The notes: a model not told the origin generated them from the letters alone. A stretch of 64,000 nucleotides of DNA from Mesorhizobium japonicum MAFF 303099 (GCF_000009625.1 NC_002678.2:3628001-3692000); one strand, 5' to 3'. Positions 24,972-34,367 are shown, numbered from the stretch's first letter. Made by a program: numbers and translations.

Positions 24972-25316
24972 CTACCCATTCACCGCCCGGCTGTCCGCCG
25001 GCGCCTCGTCCCGTTCCATCAGCCCATAATCCCTCACCACATGCGCAATCCGCAGCCGGTAGCCGGCAAAGATACCGCCGCGGCCGGCCTGCTGCGCCTG
25101 CCTGTGTTCTTCGGTGTTGCGCCAGGCCTTTACCGCTTCCTCGTCGCGCCAGAATGACAGCGACAGGATGCGGTTCGGGTCGGCGAGACTCTGAAAGCGT
25201 TCGATCGAAATGAAGCCGTCAATGCCGTCGAGCAAGGGACGCAGATTGGCGGCGATGGCGAGATAGGCATCGCGCCGGCCCTCCGCGGGCTGTACCTCGA
25301 AGATGACGGCGATCAC
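24972..25316 (-). CDS. antibiotic-biosynthesis-monooxygenase (ABM) fold protein
   Basis: 114 residues from a GTG that overlaps the NIPSNAP stop (GTGA). A ferredoxin-like fold of the ABM/DUF family: VIFEVQPAEGRRDAYLAIAA, then ILSLSFWRDEEAVKAWRNTE and EHRQAQQAG. Members include quinol monooxygenases and haem-degrading enzymes, but most are uncharacterised. Co-transcribed with the NIPSNAP gene, which has the same fold. Confidence 0.85.
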   Translation of the reverse strand: MIAVIFEVQPAEGRRDAYLAIAANLRPLLDGIDGFISIERFQSLADPNRILSLSFWRDEEAVKAWRNTEEHRQAQQAGRGGIFAGYRLRIAHVVRDYGLMERDEAPADSRAVNG

Positions 25317-25645
25317 GGCTGCACCAGCTTGGCGTGCGGTCCGGAGACGTGTTTCAGGAACATGCGGTCCTCCTTGAGGATGAATCGTTCTCGCTTGGCG
25401 AACTCATAGTTTGCCTTGCCGGCGGGATCGGCGGCAAGCCGGGCGCGATAGGCTTCATAGGCCGCCAGGTTCTCGATGTTGTAGGCGGCGTAGGCCGTTG
25501 TCGCCGAGCCTTCATGCGGGGCATAATAGCCGATCAGGTCGGCGCCGCAGCGCGGAATGGCCTGGCCCCAGTTGCGGGCATATTCCTCGAAGGCGGCCTT
25601 GCCGAACGGGTCGATCTCATAGCGGATGAAGCAGGTGATGGTCAT
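25313..25645 (-). CDS. NIPSNAP-family protein
   Basis: 110 residues from the ATG with a GAGGAGA site; a longer 141-residue frame exists but its 31 extra residues are unlike the family. Typical NIPSNAP layout: ITCFIRYEIDPFGKAAFEEY, GADLIGYYAPHEGSATTAYA, FILKEDRMFL. Function in bacteria is unknown. Together with the overlapping ABM gene it forms a two-gene unit divergent from an ArsR regulator. Confidence 0.87.
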   Translation of the reverse strand: MTITCFIRYEIDPFGKAAFEEYARNWGQAIPRCGADLIGYYAPHEGSATTAYAAYNIENLAAYEAYRARLAADPAGKANYEFAKRERFILKEDRMFLKHVSGPHAKLVQP

Positions 25646-25818
25646 GGTCGTCTCCTCTGGGTTCCCGCATCGACGCTTCGAGCGCGGTCGAAACATCGTG
25701 CGCATTGGTGTGCTAGGCAGTTTCATGTCAGGAGCCATCGTCGCTTGCGTCGCCGGCTCCTTGATCTGACCGAAGAATAATGGCTATCTGGCAAGAATGC
25801 TTCGACAAGGAACGAACT

Positions 25819-26493
25819 ATGCGTGAAGGACCCGACATCGCCCGCATCGCCAGCCTGGTCGGCGACCCCGCCCGTGCCAACATGCTGAATGCCTTGATGG
25901 GCGGCACGGCGCTGACGGCGAGTGAACTCGCGCTGGAGGCCGGCGTGTCGTTGCCGACCGCCTCGTCGCATCTGTCGAAACTGATGGAAGGCGGACTGCT
26001 GACTTTGGCCAGCCAGGGCCGCCATCGCTATTACGGCCTCGCCGGCCCGCAGGTGGCGGGTATGATCGAGGCCATCACCGGTGTCGCCGAGGCGGTCGGC
26101 CCCAAGCGCGTGCGGCCGGGTCCGCGCGACGGCGCCATGCGCATCGCCCGCGTCTGCTACGACCATCTCGCCGGCGAGCAGGCGGTGGCGATGCTCGACC
26201 GTCTGGTCGAAAAGGACATATTGCTGCGCGACGACAGGGAGATCCGGCTCGGCCCTTCGGCGTCGTCGCATTTTGCCGCCATGGGCATCGATGTCGACGC
26301 CAAACCGCGCCGCCCGGTCTGCCGCGCCTGCCTCGACTGGAGCGTGCGCCGCTCGCACCTCGCCGGCACGCTGGGCGCCGCCATCCTCGACAAGATCCTT
26401 CTGGAAAAATGGGCGCGCCGCGAAAAGGACAGCCGCGCGGTGATTTTCTCGCCACCGGGCAAGCAGGCCTTCGAGAAGGTGTTTTTGAGCTGA
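25819..26493 (+). CDS. ArsR-family winged-helix regulator
   Basis: 224 residues from the ATG with AAGGA upstream (an in-frame ATG at 25780 adds 13 residues). Winged HTH at about 8-85 (LTASELALEAGVSLPTASSH, LSKLMEGGLLTLASQGRHRY), no ArsR metal-box Cys pair CVC in helix 3. The longer C-terminal domain has Cys in RRPVCRACLDWSVRRSHLAG. It diverges from the NIPSNAP-ABM operon across 173 bp and probably represses it. Confidence 0.9.
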   Translation: MREGPDIARIASLVGDPARANMLNALMGGTALTASELALEAGVSLPTASSHLSKLMEGGLLTLASQGRHRYYGLAGPQVAGMIEAITGVAEAVGPKRVRPGPRDGAMRIARVCYDHLAGEQAVAMLDRLVEKDILLRDDREIRLGPSASSHFAAMGIDVDAKPRRPVCRACLDWSVRRSHLAGTLGAAILDKILLEKWARREKDSRAVIFSPPGKQAFEKVFLS

Positions 26494-26503
26494 GCGCGGA
26501 GAA

Positions 26504-28993
26504 CTACCCCCGCTTCAACACCTTGCCCTGCTTGAAGAAATCCATCCACGGGTCGGCTTCCGCCAACTTCGCAAGCGTCGTCTTGTCGCCTATAGGGAAA
26601 GCATTCGGCGCCAGGCCGGCCTCGATCTCGGCCCAGGTCACCGGCATCGACACGGTGGCCCCTTTCTTGGCGCGCGAGGAATAGGGCGCGACCGTCGTCG
26701 AGCCGCGGCCATTGCGCAGATAGTCGACGAAGATTTTCCCGGTCCGCGCCTTCTTCGACAGCGTCGCCGTGTAGCGGTCGGGGGCACCCTGCTCGAGCGC
26801 CTTGGCGAAATCATGCGCGAAGGTCTTCACCGCCTCCCAATCCGCCGACGGTTTCAGCGGCACCAGCACATGATAGCCCTTGCCGCCCGATGTCTTGACG
26901 AAGTTCGGCAGCGACAGCTCGTCGAGCTTCCCCCTTATATCGAGCGCCGCCTCGCGCACCGCTTTGACGTCGACGCCTTCATCGGGATCGAGATCGAAGA
27001 TGATCTGGTCCGGCTGTTCAAGCTTGTCGATCGTGCAGCCCCAGATGTGGATCTCGACCACGCCATACTGGACGAGTGCCGCCACACCGTCGAAATCCCG
27101 CACGAACAGGATCTCCTCGCCATCCGTTGGGTCCTTCATCCGGGCTATTCTGTCGCTCATGCCGGCCGAGGCATGTTTCTGGAAGAAGCGCGGGCCGCCG
27201 ATGCCGTCCGGCGCCCGCACCAGGCTGAGCGGCCGGTTGACGACGAACTGCTCCATGCGGGGCCAGACCTCGGCGTAATGGTCGAGCAGGCCCTGCTTGG
27301 AGATCTTTTCGTCGGGCCAGAGCAGCTTGTCGGGATGCGAGAGTTTTACGCTGGTCGTCATCGTCCCGGCGCCGCTCGAGGCCGGCTTGGCCTTGCCTGT
27401 CGCTGCCTTGGGCTTTTCCTGCACAACGTCCTCCGCCGGCTTGTCCTCGCGCAGCCCCTGGAACGAGGCATGACGCACTATACGGTCCGACGTCCAGCTG
27501 CGAAACTCCACTTCGCCGACCAATTCCGGCTTGACCCAGACCAGGCCCTTGCCTTTCGGCACGGCCTTGTCGAAGGGCGAAGCCTTCGCCTGCAGCGCGT
27601 CGAGCCTGGTCTTCAGCTCCGTCGCGCCCTTGACGGAGAAACCGGTGCCGACACGACCGGCGTACTGCAGTTTGCCGCCCTCGTAGTAGCCGACCAGCAG
27701 CGACCGCAGCCCGCGCCCGGTCTTGTCGGACGGCAGATAGCCGCCGATGACGAATTCTTGCCGTGCCGTGCATTTCGACTTCACCCAGGTCGGGCCGCGC
27801 CCGCTGCGATAGGGCGCATCGGCGCGTTTGGACACGACGCCTTCCAGCCCCATCCTGCAGGCATGCTCCAGCATGATCTTGCCGGGCTCGAAAAAATGGT
27901 CGGAGAAACGCACCGCCGGGTTCTCGGCCTGCTTGCCGAGCAGCTCCTGCAAGGCCTGCTTGCGCTCGACCAGCGGCTCGGCGCGCAAATCCTTGCCGTC
28001 GAGACGCATCAGGTCGAACACGTAATAGAGGAAGCGGTTTGCCCGCTTCGCCGACAAATCCTGCTGCAGCAGCGCGAAGGACGAGACGCCGCTGTCGGCC
28101 AGCACGACAATCTCGCCGTCGATGATGGCGTCGCTGCACTTCAGCCCGGCGAGCTCGGCAATGATCTCGCCGCCGAATTTTTCCGTCCAGTCGAGGCCGG
28201 TGCGGGTCAAGAGCCGCACATCCGTGCCGGCGATATGCGCCTGCATGCGATAGCCGTCGAATTTGACTTCATGCAGCCAGTCCTTGCCCGGCGGTGCATC
28301 CCGCTCCAGCGTCGCCAGCTGCGGTTCGATGAAGTCGAGTTTGCGCGCCGCGGCCTTCGCCTTGCCGGCGGCCGGCTTGTTCGAATGCCAGACCTCGGGC
28401 TTTCGGCCCTTGGCCGCCTTGCCCTCGCCGACCTCTTCGATCGTCAGGCCCGACTTCACCGATTCCGGCCTCTCCTTCAAAATGTCCTCGCCCGGGCGCG
28501 CCGCGGCATCGTCGGACTTGATCAAGAGCCAGTTGTCGCGCTTTTCGCCCGCCCGCGGCTTCAGCCGCACCAGATGCCACAGCCCATGCAATTTGTGGCC
28601 GTTGAGCTCGAAACTGATGTGGCCCTTCTTCATCGCCTTGGCCGGGTCGGTCTCAGGCATCCATGTCCCCTCGTCCCAGACGATGACCGAGCCGCCGCCA
28701 TACTCGCCCTTCGGGATCGTGCCTTCGAACGGCGCATAGTCGATCGGGTGGTCCTCGACATGGACGGCCAGCCGCTTCTCGTGCGGATCGAGGCTGGGCC
28801 CCCGCGTCACCGCCCAGCTCCACAGCACGCCGTCATGCTCGAGCCGAAGGTCGTAGTGCAGCCTGGTCGCCGCGTGCTTGTGGATGACGAAGATGCCCCC
28901 GGCTTCGTTTTTCCCGGTGCGTGCGACCTTGCCCGCCGGCTCCGATGTCTTCTTGAAATCGCGCTTGGTATGATACTGTTCGAGGCCGGCCAT
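26504..28993 (-). CDS. ligD: DNA ligase D, multifunctional NHEJ enzyme
   Basis: 829 residues with domain order phosphoesterase, ligase, polymerase. The 3'-phosphoesterase (about 30-165) has HKHAATRLHYDLRLEHDG and EDHPIDYAPFEG. The ATP-dependent ligase starts at about 220 with nucleotidylated Lys244 in HEVKFDGYRM and continues through RSGRGPTWVKSKCTARQEF. The primase-like polymerase occupies about 545-829, with catalytic Asp residues in IIFDLDPDEG. Repairs double-strand breaks with Ku. Starts 11 bases after the Ku stop, behind a GGAGA site. Confidence 0.97.
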   Translation of the reverse strand: MAGLEQYHTKRDFKKTSEPAGKVARTGKNEAGGIFVIHKHAATRLHYDLRLEHDGVLWSWAVTRGPSLDPHEKRLAVHVEDHPIDYAPFEGTIPKGEYGGGSVIVWDEGTWMPETDPAKAMKKGHISFELNGHKLHGLWHLVRLKPRAGEKRDNWLLIKSDDAAARPGEDILKERPESVKSGLTIEEVGEGKAAKGRKPEVWHSNKPAAGKAKAAARKLDFIEPQLATLERDAPPGKDWLHEVKFDGYRMQAHIAGTDVRLLTRTGLDWTEKFGGEIIAELAGLKCSDAIIDGEIVVLADSGVSSFALLQQDLSAKRANRFLYYVFDLMRLDGKDLRAEPLVERKQALQELLGKQAENPAVRFSDHFFEPGKIMLEHACRMGLEGVVSKRADAPYRSGRGPTWVKSKCTARQEFVIGGYLPSDKTGRGLRSLLVGYYEGGKLQYAGRVGTGFSVKGATELKTRLDALQAKASPFDKAVPKGKGLVWVKPELVGEVEFRSWTSDRIVRHASFQGLREDKPAEDVVQEKPKAATGKAKPASSGAGTMTTSVKLSHPDKLLWPDEKISKQGLLDHYAEVWPRMEQFVVNRPLSLVRAPDGIGGPRFFQKHASAGMSDRIARMKDPTDGEEILFVRDFDGVAALVQYGVVEIHIWGCTIDKLEQPDQIIFDLDPDEGVDVKAVREAALDIRGKLDELSLPNFVKTSGGKGYHVLVPLKPSADWEAVKTFAHDFAKALEQGAPDRYTATLSKKARTGKIFVDYLRNGRGSTTVAPYSSRAKKGATVSMPVTWAEIEAGLAPNAFPIGDKTTLAKLAEADPWMDFFKQGKVLKRG

Positions 28994-29004
28994 CCTTGGT
29001 CTCC

Positions 29005-29871
29005 TCAGGCCGATTTGCGCTTCGGCGCGGCCGCTTTCGGCTTGGCGCGTTTGGCCGCCGGCCTGGCTGCGGATGATGATTTAGGTGAGCCGGAATCCGA
29101 TGACAGGCTCTTCTTCAGCGCGTCGAACAGATTGACGACGTTGGAGGGTTTTGGCGCCGCCTTCGCCTTGGGCGCCTTGTGCCCCGCCTTCTTGGCCCGG
29201 ATCAGTTCGAGCAGCGCGTCCTCGTATTTGTCGTCGAATTTAGACGGATCGAACTTCGCCTTCTTCTTGTCGATGATCAGTTCGGCGAGATCGGTCATCT
29301 CCTGGTCGGTCTTCACCGCCTTGATCTCGCCGAACACGCTGTCGGGCTGGCGCACCGTATTGTCGTAGCGCAGCGTCGTCAGCACCATGCCCTTGCCGAG
29401 CGGCTCGATGACGACGGGGCGTTCGCGTTGATAAAGCACGATCCGCGCCAGCCCGGCCATCTTCTTGCCTGCCATGGCATCGCGGATGACGGCGAACGCT
29501 TCCTCCGACACCTTGTCGGCCGGCGCGACATAATAGGGCGTGTCGAGATAGATCTGCTGGATCGAGGCCTTGTCGACGAAACCGTCGAGGCTCATCGTGT
29601 GCGAGGATTCGATCTGCACCGCCTCGATCTCGTCTTCCTCGATACGGACGAAATCGCCGTCGTCCAATTCATAGCCCTTGATCTCGTCGCCGTCGTCCAA
29701 GGGCTTGCCGGTTTCGGCATCGACATAGATGCGCTTCACCGTGTTGCCCGTCTTGCGGTTGAGAATGCGGAACGACACCCTTTCGGTATGGGTGACGACA
29801 TTGGTCAGTTCGACCGCGCAGGTGACCAGCGAAAGCTTCAGGTAGCCCTTCCAGGCTGGACGCGGCGCCAT
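29005..29871 (-). CDS. ku: Ku end-binding protein
   Basis: 288 residues; core beta-barrel from the N-terminus (WKGYLKLSLVTCAVELTNVV, FRILNRKTGNTVKRIYVDAE, VYVEPADKV-like segment as YYVAPADKV). The Lys/Ala/Pro-rich tail (residues 230-288) is typical of bacterial Ku and contacts DNA and LigD. Ribosome site AAGGAG. First gene of the ku-ligD operon. Rhizobia often carry several Ku and LigD copies, so paralogues elsewhere are expected. Confidence 0.96.
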   Translation of the reverse strand: MAPRPAWKGYLKLSLVTCAVELTNVVTHTERVSFRILNRKTGNTVKRIYVDAETGKPLDDGDEIKGYELDDGDFVRIEEDEIEAVQIESSHTMSLDGFVDKASIQQIYLDTPYYVAPADKVSEEAFAVIRDAMAGKKMAGLARIVLYQRERPVVIEPLGKGMVLTTLRYDNTVRQPDSVFGEIKAVKTDQEMTDLAELIIDKKKAKFDPSKFDDKYEDALLELIRAKKAGHKAPKAKAAPKPSNVVNLFDALKKSLSSDSGSPKSSSAARPAAKRAKPKAAAPKRKSA

Positions 29872-29985
29872 GACAAACTCCTTGCAATGGGTTCAATCCA
29901 GAACGGGGCAAAGCCCATTCCGGTTCCGACCGCGCGACAAGGCGAGTCGGCGCCGTTGCCGCGCCGATCTTGCCTGCCATCTCAC

Positions 29986-30492
29986 CTATTCGGCAGCCTG
30001 GAGATTGATCTTGCTTTCCGCCATCTCGGTGAGCTTGCGATCGGTCGCCTGCTCTTCCTTGAGATTCTTCGCGAGTACATTGGCGCAATCGCTGCGGCCG
30101 AGTTGCTTGGCCCATGCAATCAGCGTGCCGTAGCGGGTCATTTCGTAATGCTCGACTGCTTGCGCAGACGCGATCAGGGCGGCGTCCAGGACCTCCTTGT
30201 CGGCGATGTCGCCGCTCACCTCGTCGGCTTCCTCGAGGATGCCGTCAATGGCCGGGCAGTCGATGGCCTTGGCCTTGACGCCATGCAACTCGAACACCTC
30301 TTCCACGCGTTCGATATGGCCCTTGGTCTGTTCAAGATGTTTTTCGAAGCCTGCTTTGAGCTGCGCGTTGGTGGCCTTGTCGATCATCTTCGGCAACGCC
30401 TTCTCGATCTGCTTTTCCGCGTAATAGATGTCGCGCAATGTGTGCACGAACAGGTCGTCCAGCGTTTTGATGTCCTTCGAAAAGAAGCCCAT
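29986..30492 (-). CDS. YciE/YciF-family (DUF892) ferritin-like protein
   Basis: 168 residues, four-helix bundle. The opening KTLDDLFVHTLRDIYYAEKQ, then EKALPKMIDKAT, with Glu/His of ferritin-like metal sites (EKHLEQTKGHIERVE, AVEHYEMTRYGTL) is characteristic. Family members are linked to stress responses; a ferroxidase role is suspected. It lies 114 bp upstream of ku on the same strand, possibly part of the same stress or stationary-phase transcript. Confidence 0.92.
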   Translation of the reverse strand: MGFFSKDIKTLDDLFVHTLRDIYYAEKQIEKALPKMIDKATNAQLKAGFEKHLEQTKGHIERVEEVFELHGVKAKAIDCPAIDGILEEADEVSGDIADKEVLDAALIASAQAVEHYEMTRYGTLIAWAKQLGRSDCANVLAKNLKEEQATDRKLTEMAESKINLQAAE

Positions 30493-31381
30493 GGTTCTAG
30501 CCTTTCCATTTGCTCTTGCGGTGTTGGTGCGCGTGCCTGCGCCTTGCAGGCAATCGCGGGCCGGCCACGCCAGTCCCGACGGTCAACGTCCGCCCTATAT
30601 GCCGGTTCCTTCCTTTCCTGCCTGAGCAAGGAAATTCCATCAGCCAGCCGGAAGTTGAAACAGAACCGCGCCCAGGCGACATTCAAACGAAACATATGTG
30701 ATGCAAAAGTCACACTGGCCGGAATGGCGACAAAAGGCGCGGAAACACCCCGAATCAGCCGCATTCCGGCCACGAAGCAACGGGTTTTCGACCAGATATT
30801 AACATCGTGTTCACCGACTATTCACGCCTCGATGCTATCCTTTGCGCAATTCGGAAGGGACATCCGAAAATCGGGACAGGGACAGGGTAAATGAACTTCT
30901 TCACGCACCTCATCGGCTACGCCGCCGCCATCCGTGAATTCGTCGCGCCGACCTATCGGCCGGAGCGCTACTACATGCGCGGCCCCGGTCCGGCTTGCGC
31001 CCGTCGCGGCACGTCGCTGGGAGCGCACTGACCATGACGTTCGAGAGCCGCCACAACAGCCGCATCTGCAGGCCGGGTGCCACGACCCGCGCCACCACCT
31101 ATCGTTCCGAGCGCCCGGCTCTGAGCGACAGGCGTCGTGCGACATCGCCACGTCTTTGATCCCGCCCTCGGCTGGCCTGGTGTCCCAGGACACGAGCAGC
31201 CGAGGCCCCGCGAGACCGACCTTCCTCAGTCCAGTCCGCCCCAATCACGTCTGGCCAAGCCCAGTCCTCCCGCTGAACCATCTTTCGATACCAGCCATCC
31301 GCTGATCGTCTTCGATGGCGTCTGCGTACTGCGCTCCGGGCTCGTGCGCATGGGGGTGAGGGAGGCACGCCAAGGCCCGGC
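30493..31381. other. 889-bp region without a confident gene
   Basis: Between the YciF-like and RidA genes. Several frames are open on both strands but none shows a recognisable domain. Two short plus-strand frames with start codons occur at 30891-31031 (46 codons, listed separately) and 31034-31159 (41 codons, MTFESRHNSRICRPG start, Arg-rich). An AT-richer patch at about 30640-30860 could hold promoters for either strand. Confidence 0.6.
30891..31031 (+). CDS. possible small protein, 46 residues
   Basis: ATG preceded at close spacing by ACAGGGTAA. The product begins MNFFTHLIGYAAAIREFVAP, a plausible amphipathic helix, and ends in an Arg/Gly-rich tail. Not recognised. It is followed three bases after its stop by another ATG frame of 41 codons. 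Could be a real small gene or chance. Confidence 0.3.
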   Translation: MNFFTHLIGYAAAIREFVAPTYRPERYYMRGPGPACARRGTSLGAH

Positions 31382-31843
31382 TCAATCCGGCAGGGCCGCG
31401 ATCGCGACAATTTCAATGACGATGTCGGCTTGAGCGAGCGCGGCAACGCCAATCACCTCCGAGGGCGGCGGGTTGTTGTAACTGCAGTGCTTCGGGCAAT
31501 GCTCGGCAAAGAACGCGTCTAGAACGTCCAGGCGAAAATTGGGAGAGCTGAGAACGCCGCCGTCGGGAAACGGTCCTCTGACGAAGAAGGTCAGTTTGAC
31601 GAGGTTTTCAAGCGCGGCGCCCAGCTCCTCCAGATCGGCTTTGATGTTGCCCAGAACCTCGAGCCACTGGGCCGCCGCATCGCCAGCGAAACGACCGCCT
31701 TGCTTGCCGGCCGGATCGTAGTCGGCGGCGGTCGCCGTGTTTCCACAAAGGTAGACAAATCCCTTCGCGCCGGTAACGACTGTCCCCTTGCCCCACGGCA
31801 TCAACCGGCCGCTTTTGAATTTCTTGTGGGTCACGAGTTCCAT
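31382..31843 (-). CDS. RidA/YjgF-family protein
   Basis: 153 residues. RidA fold with GFVYLCGNTATAADYDPAGK, ALENLVKLTFFVRG and the near-C-terminal PPPSEVIGVAALAQADIVIE, which carries the family signature (Glu/Ile active-site region). RidA proteins deaminate reactive enamines/imines such as 2-aminoacrylate; this longer variant lacks the invariant Arg context of canonical RidA (R-xP-xS), so another ligand is possible. ATG with GGGAGATG upstream. Confidence 0.85.
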   Translation of the reverse strand: MELVTHKKFKSGRLMPWGKGTVVTGAKGFVYLCGNTATAADYDPAGKQGGRFAGDAAAQWLEVLGNIKADLEELGAALENLVKLTFFVRGPFPDGGVLSSPNFRLDVLDAFFAEHCPKHCSYNNPPPSEVIGVAALAQADIVIEIVAIAALPD

Positions 31844-32065
31844 TGCTCATCTCCCATCTCTGGCGTGACGTGCCTGGATCACAAAGGATAGCGCGGCGAG
31901 GCGTCATGGCCAGCGCCGCCGGCCGCTTGGCGAAACCTGGTCCTTGCGAAACCGCGTGACGAAGCCGAAAGTTTTTTCTTGGCGCCCTGTCGAAATCGGT
32001 CGACACCGCGCGACATACGTCTGGCCCCGCAAGGACGCGGCCTTCGAAACCACGGGAGAAGACCC

Positions 32066-32434
32066 ATGCGATACATGCTGATGATCAACAACGATGAATC
32101 CGCACTGGCGGCCATGCCGGTCGAGAAAACCCAGCAGATGAGCGCGGCCTATGGCGCCTATACCGAAGCGTTGAAGAAATCCGGCGCCTGGCTGGCCGGC
32201 GAAAGGCTGCGCCCGACCCAGGCGACCACCTCGGTGCGGATCGCCGACGGCAAGACCAACGTGATCGACGGCCCCTATGCCGACACCAAGGAGCAGCTTG
32301 CCGGTTTCTACATGATCGAAGCGGCCGACATCGACACCGCCATCGAATGGGCGGCGCGCTGTCCGGCGGCCAGCACCGGCACGGTCGAGTTGCGGCCGAT
32401 CTGGGAACTGGCCGACTACATGCCGCAGAAATGA
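32066..32434 (+). CDS. YCII-related DGPF-type protein
   Basis: 122 residues. Ferredoxin-like YCII fold with the diagnostic IDGPYADTKEQLAGFYMIEA (DGPF motif variant) and an early MRYMLMINND strand. ATG with GGGAGA upstream; the longer open frame to 31979 is not used. Typical genomic partner of ECF42-type sigma factors, which is what follows 25 bp downstream. Biochemical role unknown. Confidence 0.9.
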   Translation: MRYMLMINNDESALAAMPVEKTQQMSAAYGAYTEALKKSGAWLAGERLRPTQATTSVRIADGKTNVIDGPYADTKEQLAGFYMIEAADIDTAIEWAARCPAASTGTVELRPIWELADYMPQK

Positions 32435-32459
32435 CGACGTGCCAAGAAATGACCATGTG

Positions 32460-33704
32460 ATGGACAGTCGCCCGGAGATCGCCCGGGCGGCCGCCGAGGC
32501 CGCCGCCCGGCAGAGCTATGGCAAGCTGGTCGCCTGGCTCGCGGCGCGCACCCGCGACGTGACCGCAGCCGAGGATGCGCTGGCCGACGCCTTTGCCGCC
32601 GCGCTCGAGCGCTGGCCGAAATCAGGCGTGCCTGAAAAGCCGGAAGCCTGGCTTCTGGCTGTCGCGCGGCGGCGGCGGGTCGATGCGGTTCGCCGGCGGC
32701 TCACCCGGGAGGCGGCCCGCGATCATCTCAAGCTGATTGCCGAGGAGATGGAGGCGCGCATGACTGACGAAGAGCTGCCCGACGAACGGCTGCGGCTGAT
32801 GTTCGCCTGCGCGCATCCGGCGATCGAGCCGGGCGTGCGGGCGCCGCTGATCCTGCAGACCGTGCTGGGCTTCGATGCCGCGACCATCGCTTCGGCCTTC
32901 CTGGTCTCGCCGGCAACGATGGGCCAGCGCCTGGTGCGCGCCAAGACGCGCATCCGCGAAACCGGCATTCCGTTCCGTGTGCCGGAGCGGGCCGAACTCG
33001 GCGAACGGCTGGGCGCGGTGCTGGAGGCGATCTACGCCGCCTTCGCCGAAGGCTGGTCCGATCCGGCCGGCACCGAAACGCAGCGCCGCAACCTCGCCAC
33101 CGAAGGCATCTGGCTCGGCCGCCTGGTGGCGACGCTGATGCCGCAAGAGCCGGAAGCGCTTGGCCTGCTTGCGCTGATGCTGTTTGCCGAGGCCCGCCGC
33201 GCCGCGCGACGCAGTGTCGAAGGCGACTTCGTGCCGCTGGCCGAACAGGATTGCGACCTGTGGGACCGAGCCCTCATCGACGAGGCGGAGGCGCTTCTGT
33301 CCCATGCCGCGGCGAGCGGTGTGGTCGGCCGCTACCAGCTCGAGGCGGCCGTCCAGTCCGCCCACGCGGCGCGGCGGCTGACTGGCCGCACCGACTGGCC
33401 GGCGATCCGCGCGCTTTACGACGCGCTGTTTTCGATCGCCGGATCGCCGGTGGTGGCGATCAACCGCGCGGTGGCGCTCGCCGAGACGGAGGGCGCGATG
33501 GCAGGGCTGGCGGCGCTTTACGTGCTGGGCGACGACAAGCGGCTCAATGAGTATCAGCCCTATTGGGCGGCGCGGGCCGGCCTCCTGGCCAGGCTTGGCC
33601 AGGTTCCGCAGGCAACCGAGGCCTATGACAGGGCAATCGGCCTCGAACGCGACCCGGCGGTGCGCCGCTTCCTGCAAGGCAAAAGGGCGGCGCTCAGACA
33701 CTAA
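32460..33704 (+). CDS. ECF42-like sigma factor with C-terminal TPR-like extension
   Basis: 414 residues. Sigma region 2 at about 15-85 (YGKLVAWLAARTRDVTAAED, PEAWLLAVARRRRVDAVRRR), region 4 at about 125-175 (APLILQTVLGFDAATIASAF), then a roughly 230-residue helical domain (DUF6596/TPR-like). ECF42 proteins have such an extension instead of an anti-sigma factor and are coupled to DGPF genes, as here. GTG at 32439 is an alternative start; neither has a strong ribosome site. Confidence 0.92.
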   Translation: MDSRPEIARAAAEAAARQSYGKLVAWLAARTRDVTAAEDALADAFAAALERWPKSGVPEKPEAWLLAVARRRRVDAVRRRLTREAARDHLKLIAEEMEARMTDEELPDERLRLMFACAHPAIEPGVRAPLILQTVLGFDAATIASAFLVSPATMGQRLVRAKTRIRETGIPFRVPERAELGERLGAVLEAIYAAFAEGWSDPAGTETQRRNLATEGIWLGRLVATLMPQEPEALGLLALMLFAEARRAARRSVEGDFVPLAEQDCDLWDRALIDEAEALLSHAAASGVVGRYQLEAAVQSAHAARRLTGRTDWPAIRALYDALFSIAGSPVVAINRAVALAETEGAMAGLAALYVLGDDKRLNEYQPYWAARAGLLARLGQVPQATEAYDRAIGLERDPAVRRFLQGKRAALRH

Positions 33705-33740
33705 CCAAGCGTCGCAGGACGCCGCCTTACACGCAGGCGT

Positions 33741-34367
33741 TCAGGTCGGCCACATCTCGTGTGACGTGTTGAGCGTCTTCAGCAGCGGATGGTCGCGCAG
33801 CCTGGCCCAGAGACGTTCAATATCAGGCCATGCCGCCCGCGCCGTGCCGATGTCGGGATGCCAGGCCACAAGCATGACGAGATAGATGTCGGCCAGCGAC
33901 ATCTGGTCACCAACCAGCCAGTCACGACCCTTCAGTGCGGCATCGAGGACGGCGAAGCCACGGTCCATCTCGGCGATTGCCGCCTGCTTGACGGCTTTCG
34001 TGCCGTCGGCGTCGGCCGTGTAGCGATGGGCGTAGTAGAACCGCAGCACCGCCGGGTAGAGCACCGACGACATGAAGGCCATCCAGCGCAGGAAATCGGC
34101 GCGGGCAGGCGCATTGACCGCTGGCGCGAGGCCTGCATCGGGATGGCGCTCGGCGAGCAGGATGCAGATCGCGGCCGATTCGGTCATCGAGCTGCCGTCC
34201 GGCAAGGTCAGCACTGGCACCTGGTTCAGCGGGCTGATGTCGAGGAAGGCCGGATCGGGGCGGTCGGATTTCGGCACGTCGATCTGCTGGAATGGTGCGT
34301 TGGCCAGCGCCAGCGCCGCCTCGACGACGAAGCCGCCGCTGCCGGGACGGGTATAGAGCTTGTACAT
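33741..34367 (-). CDS. glutathione S-transferase
   Basis: 208 residues from the ATG behind GGGGAGA. Thioredoxin-like N-terminal domain (MYKLYTRPGSGGFVVEAALA, VPVLTLPDGSSMTESAAICI with the cis-Pro and the ES glutathione-binding pair) and an all-helical C-terminal domain (WLVGDQMSLADIYLVMLVAW). Conjugates or reduces small electrophiles using glutathione; substrate unknown. Confidence 0.9.
   Translation of the reverse strand: MYKLYTRPGSGGFVVEAALALANAPFQQIDVPKSDRPDPAFLDISPLNQVPVLTLPDGSSMTESAAICILLAERHPDAGLAPAVNAPARADFLRWMAFMSSVLYPAVLRFYYAHRYTADADGTKAVKQAAIAEMDRGFAVLDAALKGRDWLVGDQMSLADIYLVMLVAWHPDIGTARAAWPDIERLWARLRDHPLLKTLNTSHEMWPT

Noticed and set aside
26813..29368. 851-codon plus-strand frame
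   Set aside because: Shadow of ligD and ku, which have complete catalytic motifs on the other strand.
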